Assembly: GCF_000011085.1 (NCBI RefSeq)
Contig: NC_006396.1
Coordinates: 124,001 to 188,000, forward strand
DNA from: Haloarcula marismortui ATCC 43049
GTDB lineage: Archaea; Halobacteriota; Halobacteria; Halobacteriales; Haloarculaceae
Direction: 5' to 3'
Length of the DNA: 64,000 nucleotides
In this document: piece by piece, positions 42,949 to 52,487 of the stretch
How positions within the stretch are numbered: the first letter of the stretch is position 1
Layout of the letters: each line of letters opens with the position of its first letter
Position numbers and translations under genes: made by a program
Notes under the pieces: model-generated
Databases searched by the model: none
The model's input: only the letters and a program-made list of their open reading frames with translations
Told to the model about the DNA's origin: nothing

Positions 42949-43935
42949 TCAGCGCTCGTTCTCTCGTGACTCCGGATCGGTTCTGGGAACTTCGTCAGTT
43001 GCCGGGACGTATGAGCGGCCGGAGGCGGACCATCCGCCCCAGATCCACTCTCGGAGAGTGAGCTGGCGCTTGGGTCCTTCGTCCCGCGCCGTTTCGAGTC
43101 GCCGTTCAGTCGTATGGAAGTAGTTGACGACGGTCACGAGGACGACGCCACCGACGGAGTTGCCGAGGAGTACCGGCAGAACGAACTGCCAGAGGCCGAC
43201 AGACAGCGCCAGTTCGCCGATGAACACCAGATAGAACATCTCCGTCGCAGAGACGACGACGTGGTAGAGGTTTCCGAACGGAATCGCCAGAAACGAGATG
43301 TATATCAACACGAGCCGCGAGATGCTGTCCCGCAGCGAGTAATCGACCCAGACGACGCCGGCGACGATGAGGCCGGCGAACACTGCCTTCGAGAACAGCG
43401 TTATCTGGGATGTCTCGATAGCTTTCTGCGCGAACCCGGCGGCAGCCGCCGCCGCGTCGGCGGAGAGAACGTTGGTCGTCGCCAGCGCGAGCGCGCCGAG
43501 CATCCCGCCGAAGAGGTTCGAAATCAGGACGACGACCCAGATACGGAGCAGCGACGGGATGCTCGCCAGCCGTTCGAGGACGAGCGCGACCGGTGGGAGT
43601 GTATTCTCCGTGTAGAGCTGATAATCCCCGAGAATGATGAAGACAAACCCGAGTGGATACAGGAGCGCGCTCAATATCGGGTCGCCGCCGGTCTTCGCGT
43701 ACAATGACGCGTACAGCATGAACGTCACTGTGATAGCGAACCCGCCCGCGACGCCGGCGAAGAACATCTCGCGGGTCCCAACTGTTACCTCCTCGTCTGC
43801 CGCGACAATGATGCGCTGGAATATCTCGTCGGCGGAGAACCGGTCCCGGATGACACTCCCACCCGCCGGCGCACCGCTTCGAGAGACGTCCACAGCGTCG
43901 CGGACAGCCTCCTCCCTGTCTTCATTATCTGCCAT
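42949..43935 (-). CDS. Formate/nitrite transporter (FNT) family channel
   Basis: A 328-residue membrane protein with six or more helices in the aquaporin-like FNT fold. An N-terminal soluble part (about 1-55, DEIFQRIIVAADEEVTVGTR) precedes FFAGVAGGFAITVTFMLYA, PLGFVFIILGDYQLYTENT and ISNLFGGMLGALALATTNV, typical FNT helix pairs. FGNLYHVVVSATEMFYL holds a likely pore histidine, and LLGNSVGGVVLVTVVNYF closes the fold. It resembles the YfdC-like branch rather than FocA or NirC, so the anion carried is uncertain. Downstream same-strand genes are two small membrane proteins. Confidence 0.9.
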   Translation of the reverse strand: MADNEDREEAVRDAVDVSRSGAPAGGSVIRDRFSADEIFQRIIVAADEEVTVGTREMFFAGVAGGFAITVTFMLYASLYAKTGGDPILSALLYPLGFVFIILGDYQLYTENTLPPVALVLERLASIPSLLRIWVVVLISNLFGGMLGALALATTNVLSADAAAAAAGFAQKAIETSQITLFSKAVFAGLIVAGVVWVDYSLRDSISRLVLIYISFLAIPFGNLYHVVVSATEMFYLVFIGELALSVGLWQFVLPVLLGNSVGGVVLVTVVNYFHTTERRLETARDEGPKRQLTLREWIWGGWSASGRSYVPATDEVPRTDPESRENER

Positions 43936-44088
43936 CGGTCGCTGATTCAGTATCCGGTATCAAACCTCTTTCGTTGCCGATAGTCAGCCCGGCAACGCCC
44001 CGGAAAAAGTCCGCCATCAGTCGTGACGGAACCACCCATAGACTCGCTGCACTCGTCTATCGAGGTTCGGACACCCCCTCGTTACTGC

Positions 44089-45669
44089 TCAGTCGTGTCT
44101 GAACGACCGCTGACCGGTGAACACCATCGCGATGTCGTGTTCGTCCGCGGCCTCGATGACGCTCTCGTCGTTCTTCGAGCCGCCGGGCTGGATGACCGCT
44201 TCGATACCGGCGTCAGCGGCCTCCTCGATACCGTCCGGGAACGGGAAGAAGGCGTCCGAGGCCATCACAGCGCCCTCGGCGTCTTTCCCTTCTGCGTGCT
44301 CGTCGGCCTTCATCGCGGCCAGTCGGACGGCGTCGACCCGGGACACTTGCCCCATGCCGATGCCGACCGTTTCCGTCCCGTCAGCGAAGAGAATGCCGTT
44401 GGACTTGACGTGTTTGAGCGTGTGCCAGGCGAACAGCATCGACTCGATCTGCTCGTCGGTCGGCTCGCGCTCGGTGACGACTTCAAGATCGTCGACTGAG
44501 AGGTGCTGGGTGTCCCGCTCCTGAACGAGTCGGCCCCCAACGAGGGGCTTTTCGGTCAGGTTGTCGGTGACCTCGAAGTTCTCGTTCACATCGAGAACGC
44601 GGAGATTGTCCTTCTCGAACAGCACGTCGAGCGCGGCGTCGGTGTAACCGGGCGCGACGACGACCTCCTTGAAGGAGTCGATGATCTGCTCGGCGGTGGC
44701 GGCGTCACACTCGCGGTTCAGCGCGACGATGCCGCCGAAGGCGCTCATCGGGTCCGTCGACAGCGCCTTCTCGTAGGCGTCGGCCACGGAGTCGGCGGTC
44801 GCACAGCCCGCAGGATTGGTATGCTTGATGACCGCGGCGGCTGGCTCCTCGAACTCCTTGATGAGATTTAGCGCGCCGTCGGCGTCGTTGTAGTTGTTGT
44901 ACGACAGCGCCTTCGCGCCCTCGTTCAGCTGGTCGGCGTGGACGACGCTGGCCTCCGAGACGGTCGTGTCAGTGTACAGCGCGGCGTTCTGATGGGGGTT
45001 CTCCCCATAGCGCAGACTCGATGCGAGGTCATCCGAGACGATGCGGCGGGCAGGGAAGTCTCCGCCCTCGTCGCCCTCTACTGAGACCGTCCCTTCATCC
45101 CAGTCGATGGTGACGCGGTCCTCGGCGAACCACTCGATGACGCGCGGGTAGGCGGTGAACTCGCCTTCATAGAGCACGCGCTCTTTGAGACTGTCCTCGT
45201 CGTCATCTTCGAAGACGGGAATCGGTTCCTGCGTGACGATGGGGCCGCCGTCGACGCTTTCATCAAGGACGTGGACGGTACAGCCCGTCACCTTCACGCC
45301 GGCGTCGAGGACCTGCTCGTGGGCGTTCGCCCCGGTGAAATTCGGCAGGAGACTCGGATGGACGTTCAACGCGGTCGGTGTCCCTTCGAGGAACGTCTCG
45401 CTGAGGACGCGCATATAGCCGTCCAGCGTGACAAGGTCGAAGTCGTACTCCGAAAGGGCGTCGAGAACGCGCTCCTCGTGGGACTCGCGCGATTCGTCCG
45501 CGTCGCGCTCGACGACTTCGGTCGGGATGCCGCGTTCGGCGGCTGCTTCGAGTACCGGCGCATCTGCGTCGTTAGTCAGAACGACGGCGAACTCCGCCCC
45601 GCCCGGGGCGCGGTCCGCGATGTTCATGAGATTTCGGCCGCGGTTACTGGCCATACCGGCGAGTTTCAT
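44089..45669 (-). CDS. purNH: Fused GAR transformylase (PurN) and AICAR transformylase (PurH C-domain)
   Basis: A 526-residue fusion catalysing two formyl-transfer steps of purine synthesis. Residues about 1-200 are PurN: the catalytic Asn102, His104 and Asp140 sit in [10 protein letters not shown] and DESVDGGPI, numbering close to E. coli PurN. From about 205 on it is the AICAR transformylase of PurH ([27 protein letters not shown] with the catalytic Lys-His, and the closing [15 protein letters not shown]). The IMP cyclohydrolase domain of bacterial PurH is absent; archaea use PurO for that step. Start 45669 is preferred because the fold begins there. Confidence 0.92.
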   Translation of the reverse strand: MKLAGMASNRGRNLMNIADRAPGGAEFAVVLTNDADAPVLEAAAERGIPTEVVERDADESRESHEERVLDALSEYDFDLVTLDGYMRVLSETFLEGTPTALNVHPSLLPNFTGANAHEQVLDAGVKVTGCTVHVLDESVDGGPIVTQEPIPVFEDDDEDSLKERVLYEGEFTAYPRVIEWFAEDRVTIDWDEGTVSVEGDEGGDFPARRIVSDDLASSLRYGENPHQNAALYTDTTVSEASVVHADQLNEGAKALSYNNYNDADGALNLIKEFEEPAAAVIKHTNPAGCATADSVADAYEKALSTDPMSAFGGIVALNRECDAATAEQIIDSFKEVVVAPGYTDAALDVLFEKDNLRVLDVNENFEVTDNLTEKPLVGGRLVQERDTQHLSVDDLEVVTEREPTDEQIESMLFAWHTLKHVKSNGILFADGTETVGIGMGQVSRVDAVRLAAMKADEHAEGKDAEGAVMASDAFFPFPDGIEEAADAGIEAVIQPGGSKNDESVIEAADEHDIAMVFTGQRSFRHD

Positions 45670-45814
45670 GTGGGACTGACCGACCGGACCGTGCAAAGTT
45701 GTTGCGAAACCCCCGGCTGGACTGTTGTGTGCGACCACGCCACATTAGCTATGTCTGTATTCTCGGCGTGTACCGGTTCGGTGCGCATTTGTAGCCCGCC
45801 GCCAACTCGCCCGT

Positions 45815-46369
45815 ATGGCGAAGCTACGGTGTCAGCGCGCGGGTGCGGTCGCCGCCGTCGGTGGTGTCGTCTGGGTTGGCTGGGCCGTGGTGCTGTCCGC
45901 GACCGGTCAGACCGAAATGAGTACCTCCATCCTCGCCGGAACCGCCCTCTCCGCACTCGGTGTCGTAGCCGGTCACTATGCCATTGAGGATTTCTACGGC
46001 GCACGGATGAAGCGGCCAGGGACCATCGGTGCGTGGGCCGGCGGCCTCGGCGGCCTCGTTTTCGCCATCGGACAACTGGTCCGCCTCCTCTCCGGTGGTG
46101 GCGAGGCGGTCATCGCGGTCGGCGTACTCGTGCTGGTCAGCGGGTCGTTACTGGTCACCGTCGGTCTCGTCAGGACGCGCATCCAGCCGCCGTGGCTGGG
46201 CGTGTTGCTTGGCCTCGGGACTATCGCGTTCCTCGGGTTCGAAGTCCAGCCAGCGGCGGCAACCGTCTACGGCCTCGCGTGGGTCGCACTTGGACAGGAC
46301 CTCTATCGCTTTGACCCACCGGATGGCCGCTTTGGCGATGCCGACGGCGACTACGGCTGGCTGAGTTGA
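45815..46369 (+). CDS. Six-helix membrane protein, function unknown
   Basis: A 184-residue protein with about six hydrophobic stretches (about residues 9-29, 39-57, 70-92, 99-120, 126-145, 147-163), small Gly/Ala-rich loops and an acidic tail (RFDPPDGRFGDADGDYG). No transport or enzyme motif is recognisable. It is divergent from purNH across 145 bp and stands alone on its strand; the next plus-strand gene is 246 bp away with its own AT-rich promoter region. Confidence 0.65.
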   Translation: MAKLRCQRAGAVAAVGGVVWVGWAVVLSATGQTEMSTSILAGTALSALGVVAGHYAIEDFYGARMKRPGTIGAWAGGLGGLVFAIGQLVRLLSGGGEAVIAVGVLVLVSGSLLVTVGLVRTRIQPPWLGVLLGLGTIAFLGFEVQPAAATVYGLAWVALGQDLYRFDPPDGRFGDADGDYGWLS

Positions 46370-46615
46370 GGATTGGCCGCTAGCGGGACCACCTTTTCAC
46401 TCTCTGTCGAAGGTATTTCGATGTGGACGAAAATATGGCTACTTGATATGTGTCATCGGCTTCGACAGCAGCGGCAGTTATTTAAAATTATTCTAGACTT
46501 AGATTGACGCAGCCGAGTAACCACAATATCAGGGGTTCGGACCGCCTCACTCGCGAAGATATGTAGCTCAAAAACCATAATATTCATTAGTAAGATATTC
46601 TATGTTAATAGTGTA

Positions 46616-47683
46616 ATGCAAGCAGTACTACTAGAAGAGTTTCAGGAGCCGCTAACAGTACAAGAAGTCGAACGCCCCGAACCGGAGCCGGACGGTGCCG
46701 TCGCCGAGGTCATCGGCTGTGGTATCTGTCGGTCCGACTGGCACTGCTGGCAGGGGGACTGGGACTGGTTCGGGTACCGGCCTGACCCGCCACACGTCCT
46801 CGGTCACGAGCCGACAGGCCGGATTGTCTCTGTCGGCGAAGACGTCGAAAACATCGAGGAGGGACAGGAGGTCGCCATTCCGTTCAACTTCGCCTGCGGG
46901 AACTGCGACCTCTGTCGAAACGGGCGGGAAAACATCTGCGAGAACCACATCGGTCTCGGGTTCATGAATCAGGCACCCGGCGCGTTCGCCGAGGAGGTCC
47001 ACATTCCCAACGCCGACCTCAATGCCGTTCCGCTCCCGGACGACATCGATGCGGAGTCAGCCGCCGGCATGGGCTGTCGGTTCATGACTTCCTTCCACGC
47101 GATGGCCCACCGGGCACCGGTCAGTGCTGGTGACGACGTCGTCATCCACGGCTGTGGTGGCATCGGGCTCTCGGCGGTCCATATCGCGAACGCTCTTGGC
47201 GGCAACGTCATCGGCGTCGACCTGATGGACGAGAAACTGGACCGCGCCGAAGAGCTTGGCGCTGTCGCCACCGTCAACGCACAGGAGGTCGACGACCCCG
47301 CAAAGGCGGTCAGGGACATCACTGACGGCGGGGCCGACGTATCCGCAGACGCCCTCGGTATCGCAACGACCTGCCAGAACGCCGTAAACTCGCTCCGCAA
47401 GGGAGGAACGCACGTCCAGATCGGACTGACCACCAGCGAGGAGGCGGGGATGGTGTCGCTCCCGACCGACGAGTTCGTCGCCAAAGAAATCGATTTCAAG
47501 GGGTCACTCGGGCTCCAGCCGTCGCGGTACAGCGAAATGCTGGACATGGTGGAATCGAGCAAACTCGACCCGACGGCGCTGGTCGAGGACACGGTCGACA
47601 TCCACCAGGTGCCCGACGAACTGGCCGCGATGAGTGACTACAACACGGTCGGTATCCCGGTCTGCAACGAGTTCAGCAATTAA
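46616..47683 (+). CDS. Zinc-dependent medium-chain alcohol dehydrogenase
   Basis: A 355-residue MDR enzyme. Catalytic zinc ligands are Cys38 (GCGIC), His64-Glu65 (LGHEPTG) and probably Cys154 (GMGCRF); structural zinc cysteines are 94, 97, 100 and 108 (CGNCDLCRNGRENIC). The NAD(P) loop is GCGGIG (179-184), followed by VDLMDEKL. The GDWDWFGY insert near residue 50 suggests a particular substrate group, such as a polyol or aldehyde, which I cannot name. A long AT-rich stretch (about 46465-46615) precedes the start. A T6 tract follows the stop at 47695-47700. Confidence 0.93.
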   Translation: MQAVLLEEFQEPLTVQEVERPEPEPDGAVAEVIGCGICRSDWHCWQGDWDWFGYRPDPPHVLGHEPTGRIVSVGEDVENIEEGQEVAIPFNFACGNCDLCRNGRENICENHIGLGFMNQAPGAFAEEVHIPNADLNAVPLPDDIDAESAAGMGCRFMTSFHAMAHRAPVSAGDDVVIHGCGGIGLSAVHIANALGGNVIGVDLMDEKLDRAEELGAVATVNAQEVDDPAKAVRDITDGGADVSADALGIATTCQNAVNSLRKGGTHVQIGLTTSEEAGMVSLPTDEFVAKEIDFKGSLGLQPSRYSEMLDMVESSKLDPTALVEDTVDIHQVPDELAAMSDYNTVGIPVCNEFSN

Positions 47684-47694
47684 CGACGCGCCTC

Positions 47695-47700
47695 TTTTTT
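47695..47700 (+). terminator. U-tract after the alcohol dehydrogenase gene
   Basis: Six T residues follow the stop codon after 11 bases, at the position expected for aCPSF1/U-tract-dependent termination. Confidence 0.4.
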
Positions 47701-47813
47701 ACCGAACCCCCGTTTCTGCCCCGTTCCACCGTCACGCCACGCGTCGCAACTGCACCGCGTCGCGGTTGCGGGAGAACGACACGCTTTTTCGCGCCTCCCG
47801 CGCACACTCGGGT

Positions 47814-49196
47814 ATGACCGAGAGAGGGCCACTGGCCGCTGTTTCGCCGCTCGACGGCCGATACGCCCGCTACACCGAACCGCTCGTCCCGTACGCCAGC
47901 GAGCGGGCGCTGATGCGCGCCCGCGTCGAAGTCGAAGTCGAGTATCTCATCGCACTTGCCGACCTCGACGCCACACCATTGTCAATCGACGATGGTCAGC
48001 GCGCGACACTCCGGGCGCTGTACGAGGAGTTCGACGACGAGGACGCGAGCGTCGTCAAGCAACTCGAAACTGAGGGGTACGGGGAGTATTCGGCGACCAA
48101 TCACGACGTGAAAGCCATCGAGTACTTCATCCGACTGGGTATGCCCGACGACCTCGATGCCGCCAACTGGATTCACTTCGGGCTGACCAGCGAGGACGTG
48201 AACAACCTCGCCCAGCGGCTGCTGGTCAAGCCCGCCGCTCAGGAGGTGCTGATTCCCGAACTCCGCGAGATTCGGGATACGCTGGTGGAGATGGCCCACA
48301 CCTACGCTGACGTGCCGATGCTGGCTCGCACACACGGCCAGCCTGCGACGCCGACGACGTTCGGCAAGGAGATGGCGGTCTACGCCTCGCGGCTGGGGCA
48401 GGCCATCGGTCGTGTGGAGCGTGCTGCTGAGGGCCTCTCCGGAAAGCTCGCCGGTGCGTCGGGAACCTACGCGGCCCACGTCGCCGCCTACCCTGACGTG
48501 GACTGGCCGACGTTCGCAGAGTCCTTCGTCGGCGGCCTCGGACTGGAACACGAACCGCTGACGACACAGGTCAACCCCTGTGACGACCTCGCGGTCCTGT
48601 TCGACGCGCTCCGGGGCGCGAACAACATCTTGCTTGACCTCGACCTCGACGTGTGGCTGTACGTCTCGGACCGCTATCTCGGGCAGGAGGCCGTCGAGGG
48701 CGAGACTGGGTCCTCGACGATGCCTCACAAGGTCAACCCCATCGACTTCGAGAACAGCGAGGGGAACCTCTCGAAAGCGAACTCAGACCTTCGCTTCCTC
48801 GGCGACTACGTCACAAACTCCCGGCTCCAGCGGGACCTCTCTGACTCGACGGTCAAGCGCAACATCGGGGCCGCCTTCGCTCACTGCCTCATCGGCTACA
48901 GCAAGTGCCAGAACGGGCTGGCGAAGGTCGTCCCCAACGAGCAGGTAATGGCCGACGACCTGGCTGGGACGCCAGAGATCATCGGCGAAGCCGTCCAGAC
49001 GATTCTTCGCCGCGAAGGGTACGCTGACGCCTACGAACAGGTGAAGAAGGCGACGCGGGGCCGCGAGGTTACTATCGAGGACTTCCACGATATGTTCGCC
49101 GACCTCGACGTGAGCGACGAGGTGCGGGCCGAACTGGAAGCGCTGACGCCGACCGATTACACGGGCATCGCGGAGCAGCAGGCCGACGACAGCTGA
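47814..49196 (+). CDS. purB: Adenylosuccinate lyase
   Basis: Catalyses two fumarate-releasing steps in purine synthesis (SAICAR to AICAR, adenylosuccinate to AMP). It is 460 residues long, the usual length. The N-terminal MTERGPLAAVSPLDGRYARY is typical; TSEDVNNLAQRL, ARTHGQPATPTTFGKE and the fumarase/lyase signature GSSTMPHKVNP (in ETGSSTMPHKVNPIDFENSE) are all intact, including the flexible Ser-loop and catalytic His. ATG 47814 is preceded by a CTTTTTCG box about 28 nt upstream. Together with purNH 2.1 kb away it supplies consecutive reactions, although the two are on opposite strands. Confidence 0.96.
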   Translation: MTERGPLAAVSPLDGRYARYTEPLVPYASERALMRARVEVEVEYLIALADLDATPLSIDDGQRATLRALYEEFDDEDASVVKQLETEGYGEYSATNHDVKAIEYFIRLGMPDDLDAANWIHFGLTSEDVNNLAQRLLVKPAAQEVLIPELREIRDTLVEMAHTYADVPMLARTHGQPATPTTFGKEMAVYASRLGQAIGRVERAAEGLSGKLAGASGTYAAHVAAYPDVDWPTFAESFVGGLGLEHEPLTTQVNPCDDLAVLFDALRGANNILLDLDLDVWLYVSDRYLGQEAVEGETGSSTMPHKVNPIDFENSEGNLSKANSDLRFLGDYVTNSRLQRDLSDSTVKRNIGAAFAHCLIGYSKCQNGLAKVVPNEQVMADDLAGTPEIIGEAVQTILRREGYADAYEQVKKATRGREVTIEDFHDMFADLDVSDEVRAELEALTPTDYTGIAEQQADDS

Positions 49197-49289
49197 GGAG
49201 CGCTGTCTGGCCGCCACCGTTTTCGGGTCGACACGTCCCCCCGCGGTAAACGCAACTATCACGAGTGTGGCCGCCTTCATTGGCAATAG

Positions 49290-50597
49290 ATGGTCTTCGG
49301 CACTGACACGCGGGTTCTGACGCTCGCGTTCGCCCGGATGGCGGACGCGCTGGGGAACTCGTTTCTCATCATCGTTCTCCCCCTGTACATCGCCAGCGGA
49401 CAGGTGTCGCTCGCCGGTATTGCCGGCCAGCAGATACTCGGGTTCACGCTTCAGACGGAGACGCTGATCGGACTGGTGCTCTCCCTGTTCGGTCTGCTGA
49501 ACAGTTTTGGCCAGCCGTTTACCGGGCGACTCTCAGACCGGACCGGCAAGCGCCGGGTTTTCGTCCTTACCGGACTGGTACTGTTCGCTATCGGGAGCGC
49601 GGCGTACCCGTTCCTCTCTTCGTACTGGGCAGTCCTCGCTGCGCGGGCGTTTCAGGGCCTTGGCGCAGCCTTTACGATTCCAGCGACGGTCGCGCTGGTC
49701 AACGACTACGCCGCGAGTGACGCCGAGCGGGGCGGGAACTTCGGCGTGTTCAACACCTTCCGGCTCATCGGCTTCGGCTTCGGGCCGATAATCGCTGGCG
49801 TCGTCATCACCGGCGGACTCGCCGCGAACGACGTGGTGACCTACCGGATCGCCGGGACCGCGATATCCGGCTTCACCGCCGCCTTCGCTATCGCCGTGTT
49901 GGGCGCTGTTGTGAGCCTTGCCCTCGTGTGGGCGCTGATTCAGGACCCGCCGTTCGAGGCAGAGGCCGGAAAAGACCTCTCGATAGCGATTCTGGACCGG
50001 GACGGCGAGGGGCTGGATTCGGTGTTCGTCCTCGGTGTCGGCACGTTCATGATGGCGTCCACCATCGCGCTGTTTGCCACGCTCGAAGGCCCGGTTCGAA
50101 TGCGGCTGAATGAGTCGACCCTGTTTTTCAGCGTCCAGTTCGCCGCCGTCGTCATCGCGAACGTCGTCTTTCAGGTGCCCATCGGGCGGGCGAGCGACCG
50201 GCTCGGACGCCGGCCGTTCATCGTCGCCGGGTTCGTCATCCTCGTCCCGTCGGTGTTCGCACAGGGAATCGTAACAGGTCCGTGGCTCATGCTCCTGGCA
50301 CGGTTCGTTCAGGGCATCGCCGTTGCGCTGGTGTTTGCCCCGTCGCTCGCTCTTGCCGGTGATCTGGCCGGTGCCCGCGGGTCCGGAACGACGCTGTCTG
50401 TCCTGACGATGGCGTTCGGCCTCGGCGTCGCTATTGGGCCGCTGGCGTCGGGCCTGCTGTACAACTTTGGGTCGTTCAGTACGCCCTTCACCGCGGGTGC
50501 CGCGCTCGCGTTCGTTGGACTTGTCCTGACGTACACGCAGGTCGAGGAGACGCTAGACCTCGGGCAGGAGTCGGACCAGCCGGCACCGCAGGACTGA
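49290..50597 (+). CDS. Major facilitator superfamily transporter
   Basis: A 435-residue protein with twelve predicted helices. The MFS motif A appears in the first half as GRLSDRTGKRRVFV (loop 2-3) and again in the second half as GRASDRLGRRPFIV (loop 8-9). Segments such as ARAFQGLGAAFTIPATVALV (motif B/C-like) resemble drug:H+ antiporters. The central loop (EAEAGKDLSIAILDRDGEG) is short and acidic. The substrate is unknown. It lies 93 bp after purB on the same strand; a functional link is not implied. Confidence 0.92.
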   Translation: MVFGTDTRVLTLAFARMADALGNSFLIIVLPLYIASGQVSLAGIAGQQILGFTLQTETLIGLVLSLFGLLNSFGQPFTGRLSDRTGKRRVFVLTGLVLFAIGSAAYPFLSSYWAVLAARAFQGLGAAFTIPATVALVNDYAASDAERGGNFGVFNTFRLIGFGFGPIIAGVVITGGLAANDVVTYRIAGTAISGFTAAFAIAVLGAVVSLALVWALIQDPPFEAEAGKDLSIAILDRDGEGLDSVFVLGVGTFMMASTIALFATLEGPVRMRLNESTLFFSVQFAAVVIANVVFQVPIGRASDRLGRRPFIVAGFVILVPSVFAQGIVTGPWLMLLARFVQGIAVALVFAPSLALAGDLAGARGSGTTLSVLTMAFGLGVAIGPLASGLLYNFGSFSTPFTAGAALAFVGLVLTYTQVEETLDLGQESDQPAPQD

Positions 50598-50689
50598 GAC
50601 CGAGGACTGCGACCGACTGCTCAGCCGGCCGTCAGCCACGAAGACCGCTAACCGGAACGATTAGGATGTACGATTCCATATAATGTGGT

Positions 50690-51334
50690 ATGTTCACAGA
50701 CCGCTCGGATGCGGCGCAACAGCTTGTAGCCGCGCTGCGCCAGCGGGATGTCGTCGGCGATGTCGTTGTCACGCTCGCACCGAACGGCGTCCCGGTCGGC
50801 AACGTGGTCGCTGACGCGACCGGACTTCCAATGGATGTCATCGTCATACAACGTATACGCGCGCCAAACCACCCTGAGTTGACTATTGGGGCCGTCGCGC
50901 CGGGCGGCTTCTCGTGGATTAACAGCCCGATGATGCGGTTCCTCGACGTGAACTGGGAGTACGTGCAGGAGGCGAAGACGCACGCGAGCGACACTGTTGA
51001 GTCACGAGCGGTCAACTACGGCGAGACGTGGGGGCCGCTTGACGTGGCCAGCAAACGGGTTCTGCTGGTCGATGATGGGATTCCGACGGGGGCGGCGATG
51101 CGTGTCGCAATTCAGCGTCTGCGAAAGGCAGGTGCGAACGAGGTTATCGCCGCTGCCCCCGTCGCACCGCCGGACGTGCTCGATGAGGTGCGGCGGTGGG
51201 CCGACGACGTCGTCGTCCCGCTAAAACCGGCGGCGTTTCAGGCGACTTCGGACTACTACGAGGAGTTCGACAGCGTGACAGACGAAGACGCAACCACGGC
51301 GCTCTCTGACCTCGTTCAGCGGCGGTCGGCGTAG
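50690..51334 (+). CDS. Phosphoribosyltransferase-family protein
   Basis: A 214-residue PRTase-fold protein. The PRPP-binding loop is VLLVDDGIPTGAAM (about residues 122-135), with the acidic pair before the small-residue loop. An N-terminal dimer part DVVVTLAPNGVPVGNVVADA and MDVIVIQRIRAPNHPELTIGA, with AVAPGG, match the comF/PRTase-like type often annotated simply as phosphoribosyltransferase in haloarchaea. A C-terminal segment has VVVPLKPAAFQATSDYYEEF, common in this subfamily. It could salvage a base or act as a regulator. Start ATG 50690. Confidence 0.88.
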   Translation: MFTDRSDAAQQLVAALRQRDVVGDVVVTLAPNGVPVGNVVADATGLPMDVIVIQRIRAPNHPELTIGAVAPGGFSWINSPMMRFLDVNWEYVQEAKTHASDTVESRAVNYGETWGPLDVASKRVLLVDDGIPTGAAMRVAIQRLRKAGANEVIAAAPVAPPDVLDEVRRWADDVVVPLKPAAFQATSDYYEEFDSVTDEDATTALSDLVQRRSA

Positions 51335-51359
51335 GCCAGTCCGTCGGCGAGGCCGTGGC

Positions 51360-52487
51360 TTAGACCAGCCGTTCGACTGTCTCTCGCACAGCTCGTGCGG
51401 CGGTTCGAACTTCCGAGAGCCGGACGTACTCGCGTTTCGAGTGCGCGACAGCACCTGTTTCGTCGCTCAGGTCGCCGGGGCCGAACACCACAGTCGGCCC
51501 GTTGTTTGCGAAATACGAAGCTTCTGTCGCGGCCCCGAACTGCCGGACCCCGCCGCCGCTAGCTTCCTGCAGTGTGCGGACCAGTTCGGCGTCGGTGTCG
51601 GTTGCAAACGCCTCGGGAAACGGCGTATCCGGGCGGATGAGGTCCACGGTGAGGCCCATCGATTCCGGGAGCCACTGTTCGAGGTGGGCCTGCAGGTCCG
51701 CACAGAATGACTCGCTGGTCTCCGGCGGGACGCTCCGCCGGTCGAACGTGATAGTGCATTCGGCTGGGACCTGATTGGTCGCCTCGCCGCCCTCCACCAT
51801 CGACGGGGTGAGAATGGGGTAACCAAGCGTTTCGTGTTCGCCCGGCCCTTTCTTTTCCTCGTAACTCTCCATCGCCTGCAGTATCGGCGCGGCGGCTCGA
51901 ATCGCGTTGTGGCCGCTGCCGGGGTCGGCGGCGTGGGCACTCTCGCCGTGGATGGTGACCGTCCCCTCGAACTGGCCGCGGGCGGCCGTACACACATCGA
52001 GGCCAGTCGGCTCGCCGACGATGTAGCCGTCGGCGTCGATGGTGTCAGCGAGGTGTGCGCCGCCGGTCTGTGTCGTCTCCTCGTCGGTAGAAATCGCCAG
52101 TGTGACCCGGCCGTCGTCGGGCGTCACGGTGAGGAACGCATCGAGGAGCGCCGCGAGCGGCCCTTTCGCGTCGCAGGCTCCGCGGCCACAGACGATATCG
52201 CCGTCCCCGTCACCGCCAGTGCCGTCGATAGTCTCGTCTGGCCCCGGCGGCTCTGTCCGCCGCTCGTAGGGCAGATGCGGCGGCACGGTGTCGATGTGCG
52301 TATTGAGCAGGATATGCGTTCCGTCCTCGTCGCCCCGCGAGACGACGACGTTCCCGAGGTCGTCTATCTCCGGGTACTCGCCGGCGTCTTCCAGCGTGTC
52401 GACCAGCAGCGAGCGCATGTCGTCGACGTGCTCGTCTGACCGCGTTTCGACGGCCCGCCGGTGGAACGATGGGATGTCGAACGCCAT
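51360..52487 (-). CDS. dapE: M20-family deacylase, probable succinyl-diaminopimelate desuccinylase
   Basis: A 375-residue dizinc hydrolase. Metal and catalytic residues appear in LLNTHIDTVPP (His and the Asp two residues on), GRGACDAKGPLAA (bridging Asp), STDEETTQTGG (catalytic Glu-Glu), VGEPTG (Glu) and AVAHSKREYV near the C-terminus (His). The dimerisation domain lies in the middle. Its ATG overlaps the lysA stop (TAATG), so it is translated with lysA, which supports N-succinyl-LL-diaminopimelate as substrate. ArgE or related activities are alternatives by sequence alone. Confidence 0.88.
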   Translation of the reverse strand: MAFDIPSFHRRAVETRSDEHVDDMRSLLVDTLEDAGEYPEIDDLGNVVVSRGDEDGTHILLNTHIDTVPPHLPYERRTEPPGPDETIDGTGGDGDGDIVCGRGACDAKGPLAALLDAFLTVTPDDGRVTLAISTDEETTQTGGAHLADTIDADGYIVGEPTGLDVCTAARGQFEGTVTIHGESAHAADPGSGHNAIRAAAPILQAMESYEEKKGPGEHETLGYPILTPSMVEGGEATNQVPAECTITFDRRSVPPETSESFCADLQAHLEQWLPESMGLTVDLIRPDTPFPEAFATDTDAELVRTLQEASGGGVRQFGAATEASYFANNGPTVVFGPGDLSDETGAVAHSKREYVRLSEVRTAARAVRETVERLV

